Both the position numbers and the translations under genes were made by a program. Of a DNA stretch of 64,000 bases, positions 17,489 through 26,740 are shown one piece after another (the first letter of the stretch is position 1; every line of letters starts with the position of its first letter). Below the pieces are notes generated by a model. The model saw only the letters and a program-made list of their open reading frames with translations, was not told the origin of the DNA and ran no database searches. Source of the stretch: Gemmatimonadaceae bacterium (GTDB taxonomy: Bacteria > Gemmatimonadota > Gemmatimonadetes > Gemmatimonadales > Gemmatimonadaceae); NCBI GenBank assembly GCA_011525845.1, contig WYBP01000014.1, forward strand, positions 124,001 to 188,000. The letters are read 5' to 3'.

Positions 17489-18976
17489 ATGCCCGAATCC
17501 CAGCGCGCCTCACGCCCGCCCCACCCTGCCCCGCCCGGCGACCTCGCGCCAGAGGAGTTCGCCCGTCACGCGGCCGCCCTCACCGCCTGGATCGCCGAGT
17601 ACCTGCGCACACCGGAACGCTACCCGGTGCTCTCGCGGCTCTCGCCCGGCGAGCTGTGCCGCTCGCTCCCGCCGCACGCACCCGAGGCCGAGGAGTCGCT
17701 GGAGGCGATCCTCGCCGACATCGACCGCCTGATCATGCCCGGCGTCACGCACTGGAACCACCCGGGCTTCCTGGCCTACTTCGCGAACACCGCCTCCGTG
17801 CCGGGGATCCTCGGCGAGCTGCTCACGGCGGCCCTCAACCAGGTGGGGATCCTCTGGCGCACCTCGCCGGCGCTCGCCGAGCTCGAGGAGACCACCACCG
17901 GCTGGCTCCGCGACGCGTTCGGGCTCCCGGACGACTGGTTCGGGATGATCACGGACACGGCGTCCGTCTCCACGTTGCAGGCGCTGGCGGCGGCGCGCGA
18001 GATGGACCCGTCGCTCGAGGTGCGGCTGCGCGGCATGGCGGGACGCGCCGACCTCCCGCGCCTCCGCATCTATTGCTCGGAACACGCGCACTCCAGCGTG
18101 GACAAGGCGGCGATCACGCTCGGCATCGGCGCGGAGAACGTGGTGCGCATCGCGGCGGACGACCGGTACCGCATGCGGGTCGCGGCGCTCGAGGAGGCGG
18201 TGCGCGCCGACCGAGCCGCGGGGTACCGCCCCCTCGCGGTGGTGGCCACGCTCGGCAGCACCTCCACCACCAGCGTGGACCCCATCGCGGAGATCGCGAC
18301 GCTCTGCCGGCGCGAGTCGCTCTGGCTGCACGCGGACGCGGCGTATGGCGGCGCGATGCTCCTCCTGCCGGAGGGACGCGCGCTCCTCGCCGGAGTCGAG
18401 CACGCGGACTCCCTGGTGGTGAACGCGCACAAGTGGCTCTTCACCCCGATGGATTGCTCGGTGCTCTGGACGCGGCATCCCCGGGTGCTCAAGCGCACCT
18501 TCGCGCTCACCCCCGCCTACCTGGAGACGGAGGAGCAGGATGTCGCCCTCTCCCTCTCCGACTATTCGTTCCAGCTCGGGCGGCGCTTCCGGGCGCTCAA
18601 GCTCTGGTTCGTGATGCGGGCGTTCGGAGTGCGCGGGCTCGCTGCGCGGGTGCAGCACCACTGTGCGCTGGCCACGAGGTTCGCGGACTGGGTGCGGGAG
18701 GAGGCGGGGTGGGAGGTGGTGGCCCCGGTCGAGATGTCGGTGGTCTGCTTCCGCTCCGTCCCCGCCCGGCTCGCCGGGGACGAGGGTGCCCTCGCGGCGC
18801 ACAACGGGCGCATCCTCGACCGCGTGAACGCCAGCGGGTCGGTCTTCCTCTCGCACACCAAGCTCGGGGACCGCTACGTGCTCCGGGTGGCGATCGGCAA
18901 CATCCGGACGCAGGAGTCGCACCTGGCCGAGGCCTGGCGGCTGCTCCGGGACGCCGCGGCGCACCCCGGCGTGTGA
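17489..18976 (+). CDS. PLP-dependent group II decarboxylase (aromatic-L-amino-acid decarboxylase-like)
   Basis: A 495-residue protein of the DDC/tyrosine-decarboxylase family. The ATG at 17489 was chosen because the protein begins before the typical FARHAAALTAWIAEYL; a very long open frame upstream is a shadow. Signatures are MPGVTHWNHPGF, NQVGILWRTSPALAELE, HSSVDKAA, LHADAAYGG and the PLP-binding Lys in VNAHKWLF. The substrate is an aromatic or related L-amino acid, which cannot be fixed from sequence. It is monocistronic, followed by a promoter region and a small lipoprotein gene. Confidence 0.9.
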   Translation: MPESQRASRPPHPAPPGDLAPEEFARHAAALTAWIAEYLRTPERYPVLSRLSPGELCRSLPPHAPEAEESLEAILADIDRLIMPGVTHWNHPGFLAYFANTASVPGILGELLTAALNQVGILWRTSPALAELEETTTGWLRDAFGLPDDWFGMITDTASVSTLQALAAAREMDPSLEVRLRGMAGRADLPRLRIYCSEHAHSSVDKAAITLGIGAENVVRIAADDRYRMRVAALEEAVRADRAAGYRPLAVVATLGSTSTTSVDPIAEIATLCRRESLWLHADAAYGGAMLLLPEGRALLAGVEHADSLVVNAHKWLFTPMDCSVLWTRHPRVLKRTFALTPAYLETEEQDVALSLSDYSFQLGRRFRALKLWFVMRAFGVRGLAARVQHHCALATRFADWVREEAGWEVVAPVEMSVVCFRSVPARLAGDEGALAAHNGRILDRVNASGSVFLSHTKLGDRYVLRVAIGNIRTQESHLAEAWRLLRDAAAHPGV

Positions 18977-19112
18977 CCCCCGTCACAACCGAACGAGGGA
19001 AGTTTCCGGTGGTATTAACATTCGTCTTGCCTAGGCATCCAACGGGTGAACGCGCGGCGGCTCCCACTCAGCCTCGCGACCACCGGCCGACCGGCCCAAC
19101 AGGAGACGACAC

Positions 19113-19637
19113 ATGTTCCGCAAGTTGATCGCCCCCGCCCTTGCCGCGACCGTGCTGCTGGCCGCGTGCAATGAGTCCTCCACCGGCGTCACCGCCGCGT
19201 CGGACACCGATGACTATGCCCTGCTGATGTTCGGCGAGGCCGGGTCGTCCCTCGAAGGGACCCTCGGTACCGCGCCGGCCGGCGAGCCGTTCGACGGTGG
19301 CACCGCCTTCCACCGGCTCCCCGACACGCTCCGACTGAGCGCCGAACAGATCGATTCCATCCGCACGCTGCGCCAGGCCTTCCGCGCCGAGCATCAGGGC
19401 TCGCTGGACTCGCTGCGCGCCGTCTTCCTACGCGCCCGTGCCGCCCGCCTCGAGGGTGCGACCCGCGAGGAGGTGCACGCCATCCTGCTGGAAGGGCGTG
19501 AGATCGCCCGCGCCCTGCACCCCTACGTGGTGGAGCTGCACCGCGCCGTCTGGGCCGTGCTGACCCCCGCGCAGCGCGCCTGGCTCCTCGAGCACCGCCG
19601 CCGTCCGATCGTGCCGCGCCCGATCGGCCGCCCGTAG
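19113..19637 (+). CDS. Small lipoprotein with Spy/CpxP-like helical region
   Basis: A 174-residue protein with a lipobox LLAAC (residues 15-20) and an AGGAG ribosome binding site. The mature part is helical: LRLSAEQIDSIRTLRQAFRAEH, a central RAVFLRARAARLEG helix, and a repeated VLTPAQRAWL. The paired L(S/T)xxQ motifs resemble periplasmic Spy/CpxP-type chaperone-like proteins. It ends 24 bases before a strong hairpin. The function is inferred only from this helical motif pattern. Confidence 0.6.
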   Translation: MFRKLIAPALAATVLLAACNESSTGVTAASDTDDYALLMFGEAGSSLEGTLGTAPAGEPFDGGTAFHRLPDTLRLSAEQIDSIRTLRQAFRAEHQGSLDSLRAVFLRARAARLEGATREEVHAILLEGREIARALHPYVVELHRAVWAVLTPAQRAWLLEHRRRPIVPRPIGRP

Positions 19638-19661
19638 TCCGGACCGGATGAGCTGACGGAA

Positions 19662-19705
19662 GACGAAGGGGCCTGGCGGAGATCGTTCCGCCAGGCCCCT
19701 TCGTC
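19662..19705. terminator. Bidirectional hairpin terminator
   Basis: A perfect 19-bp inverted repeat (GACGAAGGGGCCTGGCGGA and its complement) with a 6-base loop lies between the convergent lipoprotein gene and the RND pump gene. It can serve transcripts from both strands. Confidence 0.8.
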
Positions 19706-19722
19706 ACGTCGGTCGATGCGCG

Positions 19723-22700
19723 CTACCGCCGCTTCGGGATCGCGAACTCCTCCGTCTTGGGCCGCTCCGGGAACTTGAACCACCCGGAGACGTGCACGCG
19801 CCACTCGTCCATGATCTCGTAGACGGTCGGGATCACGAGGAGCGTGAGGAGCGTGGAGGTGATGGTGCCGCCGATGATCGCGCGCCCCAGCGGGGCACGG
19901 AAGTCCGCCCCTTCGCCGATGCCGAGCGCCACCGGGATCATGCCCGCGATGAGCGCCATCGTCGTCATCAGGATGGGGCGCAACCGCACGCGCCCCGCCT
20001 CGATGATCGCGGCCCGGCGTTCCATCCCCTGCTCCTGCCCCCACTTCGCGAAGTCGATCAGCAGGATCGCGTTCTTCGCCACGATCCCCATCAGCAGGAT
20101 CACGCCGATCATCGACATGATGTTCAGCGTGTCCCCCGTGATGAGCAGCGCGAGCACCACGCCGATCAGCGAGAGGGGGAGCGAGATCAGGATCGCGATC
20201 GGCTCCAGGAACGAGCCGAACTGCATCACGAGGATCAGGTACATCAGGAGCAGCGCGATGCCGAGCGCGGCGAAGATGTCGCCGAACACCTGCGCCTGGT
20301 CGCGCGCCTCGCCGCCGAGCGACCAGCGCACGCCGTCCGGGAGCGGGGTGCGGACGAGCGCGGCCTGGATGTCCGTGGTGACCTCGCCGAGCGAACGTCC
20401 CGAGAGGTTGGCCTGCACCACGATCACGTTGTCGCGATCGAGGTGGCTGATCTTCGCGGGACCGACCCCCTGCGACACGGTGGCGAGCTGTCCGAGCGGC
20501 ATCATGGTCATGCGGCCCCCCTGGCCCGCGACCGCGATCGGGAGCCGTTCGATGTCCGCCACCCGCGTGCGCGACTCGGGGGCGAGGCGCACGCGGACCT
20601 TCCGGTTCTCACCCGCGGGATCGACCCAGTCCCCCGCGTCCACGCCGGCGAAGGCGGGGCGCAGCGACTGCGCGAGCTGCCCGACCGTGACGCCGAGCGT
20701 GCCGGCCAGCGAACGGTTGAGCGCGATCTCGAGCTCGGGCTTCTGCCCCTTGGTGGAGAGCCCCACGTCCACGGCGCCCGGGACGGCGCGCACGAGCTGC
20801 AGGACCGAGTCCGCGGCCTGCTGGAGCACCTGCGTGTCGTTGCCGCGCAGCTCGAGCTGCACCTGCTTTATGGCGCCGCCGAACCCGGAGGTGAAGACGG
20901 CGACGGTCGCCCCGCCGATCCGCTTCACGTCCTCGCGCAGCACCGCGCCGAACTCGTCCTGCGAGAGCGTGCGCTCCGCCTTCGGGATGAGGCGCACGTA
21001 CACGGACGCGAGGTCCACCGCCCCGAGCGCCTCGGAGGGGTCCTGCCCGCCGCCCGCGCCGATGGTGGTGAAGGTGTATCGCACCTGCGGGTGCTCGCGC
21101 GCGATCCGCGCGGCCTCCTCCGCCTTGAGGCGCGTGTACTCGAGGTTCGACCCCGGCGGCGTCTCCACCTGGATCGTGATCTCCGAGCGGTCGGAGACGG
21201 GCACGAACCCGAACCCCCCGAACGTGGCCTGCACCCAGAGCGCACCGACGAGGCTCCCGCCGGCGAGCAGGACCATGGCCAGCCGGTGGTCGAGCGCCCA
21301 GCCGATCAGGCGCGTGTAGTCCCCCGAGCGGCGGTCGAACCACTGGTTGAACTTCTCCAGCTTGCGCGAGATCCAGCTGCGGTGCTGCCCCTCCTCGATC
21401 TCCGGGTCGGGCCAGTACGCCGAGAGCATCGGGTCGAGCGAGAAGGAGACGAAGAGCGAGACGAGCACCGCCATCGCGATCGTGAGTGCGAAGGGCTTGA
21501 ACCACTGCCCCGAGATGCCGTACATGAACGCGATCGGCACGAAGACGGCGACGATCGAGAGCGTCGTCGCGGTGACCGCGAGCCCGATCTCGTCCGTGCC
21601 CTCGTGCGACGCCTTGAAGTGGTCCTTCCCCATCTCGATGTGCCGCACGATGTTCTCGCGCACCACGATCGCGTCGTCGATCAGGATGCCGATCGCGAGC
21701 GAGAGGCCGAGCAGGGACATCGTGTTGAGCGTGAAGCCGAACGCCCAGACGGCGATGAAGCTGGCGAGCACGGAGATCGGGAGCGCGAGCCCCGTGATCA
21801 CCGTGGACCGCCAGGAGTTCAGGAAGAGGAAGACCACCAGCACGGTGAGGAGCGCGCCCTCGAAGAGCGTCCGCTGCACGTTCGCCACCGAGTTGCGGAC
21901 CCGCTCCCCCGCATCCTGGATCACGTCGATCGTCGTGCCGACGGGGAGCGTGGCGCGCACCTCGTCCACCTCGCGGAGCACCGCCTCGCTCACCTGCGTG
22001 GTGGAGTACCCCTTGGACTTCTTGACCATGATCCCGACCGCGTCGCGGCCGTTGTAGATCGCCGCGGTGCGCGCCTCGGCCGTGCCGTCGCGGGCCGTCG
22101 CCACCTCGCCCAGGCGGATGGCCCGCCCGCCGCGCTCGGCCACCACGAGGCGCAGGAAGTCCTCCGGCGTCTCGAGCTTGCCCTTGAGGCGTATCGCGCG
22201 CTCGTCCAGCGAGCCGTTGAGGCGCCCCACCGGCACCGCGAGGTTCTGCGACTGCAGCGCGCCCACCACCTGCGCCACCGTGATCCCCGCCGCCTCCATC
22301 GCGGCCGGGCGGATCTCCACCGTGAGCTCGCGCTCCACGCCGCCCACCACGATCGCCTCGGCCACGCCGGGGATGCCGCGCAGCGCGCGCGTCACGCCCG
22401 GGTCGGCGATGCGCGTGAGCGCCGGCGCGTCGAGCGTGCTCGAGTTGAGCGAGAGCTGCACGATCGGCTGGTCGGCCGGGTCGAAGCGCGTGAGCACCGG
22501 CTCCTTCATCTCCACCGGGAGGTCGGAGCGGATGGAGCTGATCTTGTCGCGGATGTCCTGCGACGCCTGCTGGAGGTCCTTCTCGAACACGAAGAAGACC
22601 GTGACGTTCGCGAAGCCGTCCTGCGCGGACCCCGAGATGCGGTCCACGCCGGAGATGCCGGCGACGGCCTCCTCCACGCGGTCGAGCACCTCGCGCTCCA

Positions 22701-22875
22701 CCACGTCGGGTGATGCGCCGGGGTACGGGATGGCGACGTTGATGATCGGCTGCTGCACGTCGGGGAACTCATCCGTCTCGAGCTGCCAGAGCGCGAAGAG
22801 CCCGAAGACCACCAGAGTCACCATCGAGACGACGGTGATCAGTGGCTTCTTGATGGCGAAATCGGAGATGAACAC
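19723..22875 (-). CDS. RND family efflux pump, inner-membrane permease (HAE-1 type)
   Basis: A 1050-residue proton-driven efflux permease. It has twelve expected transmembrane helices, with two large periplasmic loops after the first and seventh. Family markers are the N-terminal FAIKKPLITVV, GIPGVAEA, and TM4 GLSLAIGILIDDAIVVREN with the paired Asp residues needed for proton coupling. The C-terminal half shows MSMIGVILLMGIVAKNAILLIDFA and GAIIGGTITSTLLTL-like segments. Substrates are probably hydrophobic drugs. It is the last gene of the tetR-tolC / adaptor / pump operon, 12 bases after the adaptor. Confidence 0.93.
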   Translation of the reverse strand: MFISDFAIKKPLITVVSMVTLVVFGLFALWQLETDEFPDVQQPIINVAIPYPGASPDVVEREVLDRVEEAVAGISGVDRISGSAQDGFANVTVFFVFEKDLQQASQDIRDKISSIRSDLPVEMKEPVLTRFDPADQPIVQLSLNSSTLDAPALTRIADPGVTRALRGIPGVAEAIVVGGVERELTVEIRPAAMEAAGITVAQVVGALQSQNLAVPVGRLNGSLDERAIRLKGKLETPEDFLRLVVAERGGRAIRLGEVATARDGTAEARTAAIYNGRDAVGIMVKKSKGYSTTQVSEAVLREVDEVRATLPVGTTIDVIQDAGERVRNSVANVQRTLFEGALLTVLVVFLFLNSWRSTVITGLALPISVLASFIAVWAFGFTLNTMSLLGLSLAIGILIDDAIVVRENIVRHIEMGKDHFKASHEGTDEIGLAVTATTLSIVAVFVPIAFMYGISGQWFKPFALTIAMAVLVSLFVSFSLDPMLSAYWPDPEIEEGQHRSWISRKLEKFNQWFDRRSGDYTRLIGWALDHRLAMVLLAGGSLVGALWVQATFGGFGFVPVSDRSEITIQVETPPGSNLEYTRLKAEEAARIAREHPQVRYTFTTIGAGGGQDPSEALGAVDLASVYVRLIPKAERTLSQDEFGAVLREDVKRIGGATVAVFTSGFGGAIKQVQLELRGNDTQVLQQAADSVLQLVRAVPGAVDVGLSTKGQKPELEIALNRSLAGTLGVTVGQLAQSLRPAFAGVDAGDWVDPAGENRKVRVRLAPESRTRVADIERLPIAVAGQGGRMTMMPLGQLATVSQGVGPAKISHLDRDNVIVVQANLSGRSLGEVTTDIQAALVRTPLPDGVRWSLGGEARDQAQVFGDIFAALGIALLLMYLILVMQFGSFLEPIAILISLPLSLIGVVLALLITGDTLNIMSMIGVILLMGIVAKNAILLIDFAKWGQEQGMERRAAIIEAGRVRLRPILMTTMALIAGMIPVALGIGEGADFRAPLGRAIIGGTITSTLLTLLVIPTVYEIMDEWRVHVSGWFKFPERPKTEEFAIPKRR

Positions 22876-22887
22876 GGCGGCGCTCCG

Positions 22888-24012
22888 CTAGTTGCGCGCC
22901 GGCTTGTCCGCCGGCGTGCTCACCTTGAGGGGAGTGTTGGGGGAGATGCCGAGCGCCGCGCCGACCAGCAGCGTGTCGCCGGCCATGACGCCGGAGAGGA
23001 GTTCCACGCGTTCCGTGGATTCGTCGCGCGCGCCGAGCGTGACCTCGACCTTCTCGGTGCGGCCATTCTTGAGGCGGAGCACGGTGGGCACCAGGCCGCG
23101 CACGTCCACCGCCGCCTGCGGCGCGGTCAGCGTCTCGCGCGAATCGCTGGCCACGCGCCCCTCGGCGAAGAGCCCGGCCACGAGCTGGTTCCCCGCGTTC
23201 GGGATCCGCACGAAGAGCCGCACCTGCCGCGTCTGCGGGTCGGCCGAGGGGTTCACGCTGGAGATGCGTCCCTGGAAGGTGCGCCCGGGATACCCCGTCA
23301 CCGTGAAGCGCACGGGCGAGCCGGTGCGCACCTCGGAGAGCTGCTCGGCCGGCACCGCCGCCTCGAGCCGCATCGTCGCCGGGTCGACCACGCTGAAGAG
23401 CGGCGACCCGGGGGTCACGATGTCACCGGCGCTGACCATCCGCTCGCTCACCACGCCCGCGTAGGGCGCGAGCACGTTGGTCGCGTCAAGCTGCTTCTGT
23501 GCGGCGGCGAGGCGCGCCTTCGCATCGTCCAGCATGGTGCGCGCCGTGAGGTCGCCGCGGCGTGCGTTCTCGAGGTCGCGGTCCGCGATGGCGCCCACCG
23601 CGATCAGCTTCTCCGAGCGCTCCAGCTCCCGCTTCGCGATCTCGGCCGCCGTCTGCGCCGCCGTGAGTCCCGAGCGCGCGGAGAGGTACGCGTCGTTGAT
23701 CGCGCGGTCGTCGATCTTGGCGAGGGAGGTGCCCTTCTCCACCCGCGCGCCCGGGTCATGGAAGACCTGCACCACGGCACCGGGCACTTCGGCGCGGATC
23801 TGCGCCGTGCGCTCGGCGACGAGCGTCCCCGAGAGGATCGGACCCGAGGAGAGCGTGGTGCGCTCGGCGATCGTCATCGCCTCCGGGCCCACCTGCACGG
23901 TCACCGGGGTGTCGGCCGCGGCGTCCGCCGCCTCCGTGCCGCCGCAGGCCGCCGCGACGAGGACGAGCGCGCCAGCGCCGACGATTGCGAATGCACGGGA
24001 CGAACGGGACAT
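22888..24012 (-). CDS. RND efflux periplasmic adaptor (membrane fusion lipoprotein)
   Basis: A 374-residue adaptor. The ATG at 24012 has a GAGGAAG ribosome binding site and gives a lipoprotein signal with AAACGG; an alternative ATG at 24051 lies right after the preceding stop. The order is a first barrel-sandwich (VVQVFHDPGARVEKGTSLAKID), an alpha-helical hairpin (residues about 105-165), and the second lipoyl half VLAPYAGVVSERMVSAGDIV. A beta-barrel and a membrane-proximal domain follow. It should link the RND pump to the TolC channel. The middle position in the operon is standard. Confidence 0.92.
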   Translation of the reverse strand: MSRSSRAFAIVGAGALVLVAAACGGTEAADAAADTPVTVQVGPEAMTIAERTTLSSGPILSGTLVAERTAQIRAEVPGAVVQVFHDPGARVEKGTSLAKIDDRAINDAYLSARSGLTAAQTAAEIAKRELERSEKLIAVGAIADRDLENARRGDLTARTMLDDAKARLAAAQKQLDATNVLAPYAGVVSERMVSAGDIVTPGSPLFSVVDPATMRLEAAVPAEQLSEVRTGSPVRFTVTGYPGRTFQGRISSVNPSADPQTRQVRLFVRIPNAGNQLVAGLFAEGRVASDSRETLTAPQAAVDVRGLVPTVLRLKNGRTEKVEVTLGARDESTERVELLSGVMAGDTLLVGAALGISPNTPLKVSTPADKPARN

Positions 24013-24053
24013 CGGGGACTTCCTCGAGTGGATGATGATGGCGTTGGTCATGG

Positions 24054-26042
24054 TCAGCGCCCTCCCGTCTGGGAGAGCGGGAGGTCCTTCAGGAGCGCGA
24101 GACGGAGCTTCGCCAGCTCCAGGTCGCGCGCCGCGTTCACGCGCTGCAGCCGCGCCTGCTCGAGCTGCACGCGCACCTCGGTGAGCTCGAGCTGCGTGGA
24201 GATCCCCTCGGCGAAGCGCACCTCGGCGATCCGGTATGCCTGCTCGGCCTGCGTGTCCGTGCCGACGGAGGCGAGGTACGCCGAGCGCGACTGCTCGAGC
24301 TCCGTGAGCGCGAGGTGCGCGTCCAGCTCCGCCTGCTCGCGCGTCTCCTGGAGCTGGTGCATCGCCTGCGAGAGGTTCGCCTCCGCCACCATCCGCTCGC
24401 CGGCGAGTCGGCCACCGGTGAAGAGCGGCACCGAGAGCCCGAGCGAGACCGTCCAGTTCGGGAAGTACAGGTCGAGCGCGCCGGGGAGGAAGGTGCCCTC
24501 GGCCGGGTAGGCGAAGCGCTGGTAGGTGGAGGTGAGCTGGAGCGACGGGAGTCGCGCGAGGCGTGCCGCGCGGAGCGCGCTCTGCTGCGCCATCACCTGC
24601 GCCTCGCCCTGTCGGACGGTCGCGCGCGAACCCACGCTGGTGTCCGGCGTCACGGTGCGCGCGTCGGCCAGGGTGAGCGGGCCGCCGAGCTCGGCGACCA
24701 CCGCGGAGTCGTCACGGATGGGCGTCGTGAGCGTGAGGGGCGCGTCGAGCGGGAGGTCGAGGAGCTGCTTGAGCCGCAGGTAGGCCATGGTGCGGGCGCC
24801 GCGCGCCTGGATCACGAGCGGACGCTGGTTGTCGCGCGTGACGCGGGCGCGGAGCAGGTCGAACTCCGAGAGGGAGCCCACCTCGCGGCCGAGCTGCGTG
24901 GCGGCGAGGGTGCGCTCGGTGAGCGCCAGGGACGAGTCGGCGATCGCGAGGCGCCGGTCCGCGGCGACCGCGTCGAAGTAGGCCTGGGCCGCGTCGAGCG
25001 CGGTCTGCGCGCGCGCCGAGACGAGGGCGATGTCGGCCGCCGTGCGCGCCGCGTCAGCGCCGGAGCGCGCCGCGCCGATCCGACCGGCCGTGTAGAGGTT
25101 CTGCGAGAAGGCCAGCGTGAAGATCGCCGTGGTGGGCGCGGCGAAGATCTTCGCGAGCGGCGAGTCCTCGAGGCCGCCGCCGCCGGAACTCGAGGTGTCG
25201 GGCGGACCCGCGAAGCGCTCGGAGATCTCCTGGAACTGGCTCTTGATGGCACGCTGGTAGGCCACCGTGCCGTTGAGCTGCGGGAAGAGCTGGCTCGTGG
25301 CCTGCCGCTGCTGGCCGCCGGCGCGCCGGACGCCCGACTGGGCGATCGCCACCGCCTCGCTCTTCTGCTCGGCGATGCGGAGCGCCTCCGCGAGCGAGAG
25401 GGTGCCGGCGGCGGGACCCGCGGACTGCTGCGCCGCAGCGGGGACGGGGAGGACGAGGAGCAGGAGGGCGAGGGTGGCCCCGAGGGCGCGCAGGAAGAGT
25501 CGCACGTACGTGGAGGGTGCTTGGTCGGCGGGAGGGAACATCTCGGGCATCATGTCGCGGCCCATCGCGTCGGCGAAGAGCGAACCCTTCAGCATCGCGG
25601 CGGCGGGCGCGGCGTCCTTCGCCGAGGGGATGAACCCGTGCTCGGCGAGTCGCTCCACGTACGAGCAGAGCGCACGGAACGATTCGACGGGATGGTCGGC
25701 GACCTCGAGCGCGCACTCGGGGCGCTCATTCATCTCGGCCATCGTCGCCCGGATCATCCCGCGGCACTCGAACATGAAGGTGTGGTCCTCGGCGGCCCAC
25801 TCGGTGAGCTCGGCCTCGGGGTCCTCGGGGACCTCGGGGAGTGACGCCGCCGGGCCGGCCGCGGATTGGGATCGCACGGCCTCGCCGATCAGCGCGGCCT
25901 TGGAGCCGAAGAGGCGGAAGAGGGTGACTTCGTTGACGCCCGCTTCATCGGCGATGCGGCGGGTGGTGGCGCCGCGGAAGCCGACGTCGGAGTAGACACG
26001 GGCGGCGGCTTCGATGAGGTGCTGCTTGGTCGGTTCTGACAC
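24054..26042 (-). CDS. In-frame fusion of a TetR family repressor to a TolC family outer-membrane channel
   Basis: One uninterrupted frame of 662 residues from a GTG at 26042. Residues 1-60 are a TetR DNA-binding domain (KQHLIEAAARVYSDVGFRG, then RRIADEAGVNEVTLFRLFG). Residues about 75-186 are a helical TetR ligand domain ending TYVRLFLRAL. This runs straight into a hydrophobic segment (residues 187-201) with a signal-peptidase-like site PAAAQQ. Residues 206-662 are a complete TolC/OEP protein with both repeats (TLSLAEALRIAEQ; WTVSLGLSVPLFTGGR). An internal GTG at 25505 would give a normal TolC signal peptide but has no Shine-Dalgarno. Either the precursor is cleaved, leaving a membrane-tethered repressor, or two products are made. 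Confidence 0.85.
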   Translation of the reverse strand: MSEPTKQHLIEAAARVYSDVGFRGATTRRIADEAGVNEVTLFRLFGSKAALIGEAVRSQSAAGPAASLPEVPEDPEAELTEWAAEDHTFMFECRGMIRATMAEMNERPECALEVADHPVESFRALCSYVERLAEHGFIPSAKDAAPAAAMLKGSLFADAMGRDMMPEMFPPADQAPSTYVRLFLRALGATLALLLLVLPVPAAAQQSAGPAAGTLSLAEALRIAEQKSEAVAIAQSGVRRAGGQQRQATSQLFPQLNGTVAYQRAIKSQFQEISERFAGPPDTSSSGGGGLEDSPLAKIFAAPTTAIFTLAFSQNLYTAGRIGAARSGADAARTAADIALVSARAQTALDAAQAYFDAVAADRRLAIADSSLALTERTLAATQLGREVGSLSEFDLLRARVTRDNQRPLVIQARGARTMAYLRLKQLLDLPLDAPLTLTTPIRDDSAVVAELGGPLTLADARTVTPDTSVGSRATVRQGEAQVMAQQSALRAARLARLPSLQLTSTYQRFAYPAEGTFLPGALDLYFPNWTVSLGLSVPLFTGGRLAGERMVAEANLSQAMHQLQETREQAELDAHLALTELEQSRSAYLASVGTDTQAEQAYRIAEVRFAEGISTQLELTEVRVQLEQARLQRVNAARDLELAKLRLALLKDLPLSQTGGR

Positions 26043-26054
26043 GAATCCAGTGAT

Positions 26055-26072
26055 TGCAAGTGAATACTTGCA
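26055..26072. promoter_or_regulatory. Palindromic operator 1 for the TetR-TolC gene
   Basis: TGCAAGT-GAAT-ACTTGCA is a perfect 7-4-7 palindrome, 13 bases upstream of the GTG at 26042. It has the size and symmetry of TetR family operators and shares its half-site core with the second palindrome. Autoregulation by the TetR domain is the natural reading. Confidence 0.65.
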
Positions 26073-26077
26073 GTGAA

Positions 26078-26093
26078 GCAAGCGAGTGCTTGC
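26078..26093. promoter_or_regulatory. Palindromic operator 2 for the TetR-TolC gene
   Basis: GCAAGC-GAGT-GCTTGC is a perfect 6-4-6 palindrome. Its centre is 22 bases from the centre of operator 1, about two helical turns, so two repressor dimers would sit on the same DNA face. The half-sites (GCAAGC against GCAAGT) differ in one base. Confidence 0.65.
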
Positions 26094-26272
26094 ATGGGGC
26101 GCAACCCCCACTTGGCAGGTAATGCGGAGCGAGCGCTCGACGTACGACACGACCGACGAAGATTCGGCGTTTCTTCGGGATTGTCAAGCGCGACGCGGTG
26201 AAGGAACCTCGACCGGGTCCCCGCGATTGGTGATCCGCGAACACGAACGACACCCGAGTCCAGAGATCAGAG

Positions 26273-26740
26273 ATGTCAAAGACCAAACCCGCCAATCCCG
26301 AGCTCGCCGCGAAGCTCTCCCCCATGGAGTACCAGGTCACCCAGTGCAGCGCGACCGAACCCCCGTTCAGCAACGCCTTCTGGGACCACCACGAGCCCGG
26401 CCTCTACGTCGACATCGTCTCCGGCGAGCCCCTCTTCAGCTCCATCGACAAGTTCGACTCCGGCACGGGATGGCCATCGTTCACGCGCCCCGTGCAGCCC
26501 GAGAACGTCACCGAGCACGCGGACAACTCCCTCTTCATGCGGCGCGTGGAAGTGCGCTCGGCCGAGGGCGACTCGCACCTCGGGCACCTGTTCAACGACG
26601 GTCCGGGCCCCACGGGGATGCGCTACTGCATCAACTCGGCGGCGCTCCGCTTCATCCCGGTGGACCGGCTCGCGGCCGAGGGCTATGAGAAGTTCGTGCC
26701 CCTCTTCGAGGCCGCGGCCAAGCGGGAGAAGTCCCGGTGA
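26273..26740 (+). CDS. msrB: Peptide-methionine (R)-S-oxide reductase
   Basis: Reduces methionine-R-sulfoxide in oxidised proteins. The 155-residue protein has the MsrB signatures [42 protein letters not shown] with the catalytic Cys119, and INSAALRF. The zinc-binding CxxC pairs found in many MsrB proteins are absent, as in the zinc-free subgroup. The stop overlaps the msrA start, so both stereoisomers are handled by one transcript. It is divergent from the TetR-TolC operon. Confidence 0.94.
   Translation: MSKTKPANPELAAKLSPMEYQVTQCSATEPPFSNAFWDHHEPGLYVDIVSGEPLFSSIDKFDSGTGWPSFTRPVQPENVTEHADNSLFMRRVEVRSAEGDSHLGHLFNDGPGPTGMRYCINSAALRFIPVDRLAAEGYEKFVPLFEAAAKREKSR

Noticed and set aside
19792-22713. 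A 973-codon plus-strand frame opposite the RND pump
   Set aside because: His/Arg-rich translation without domains, a usual shadow of a GC-rich gene on the other strand.
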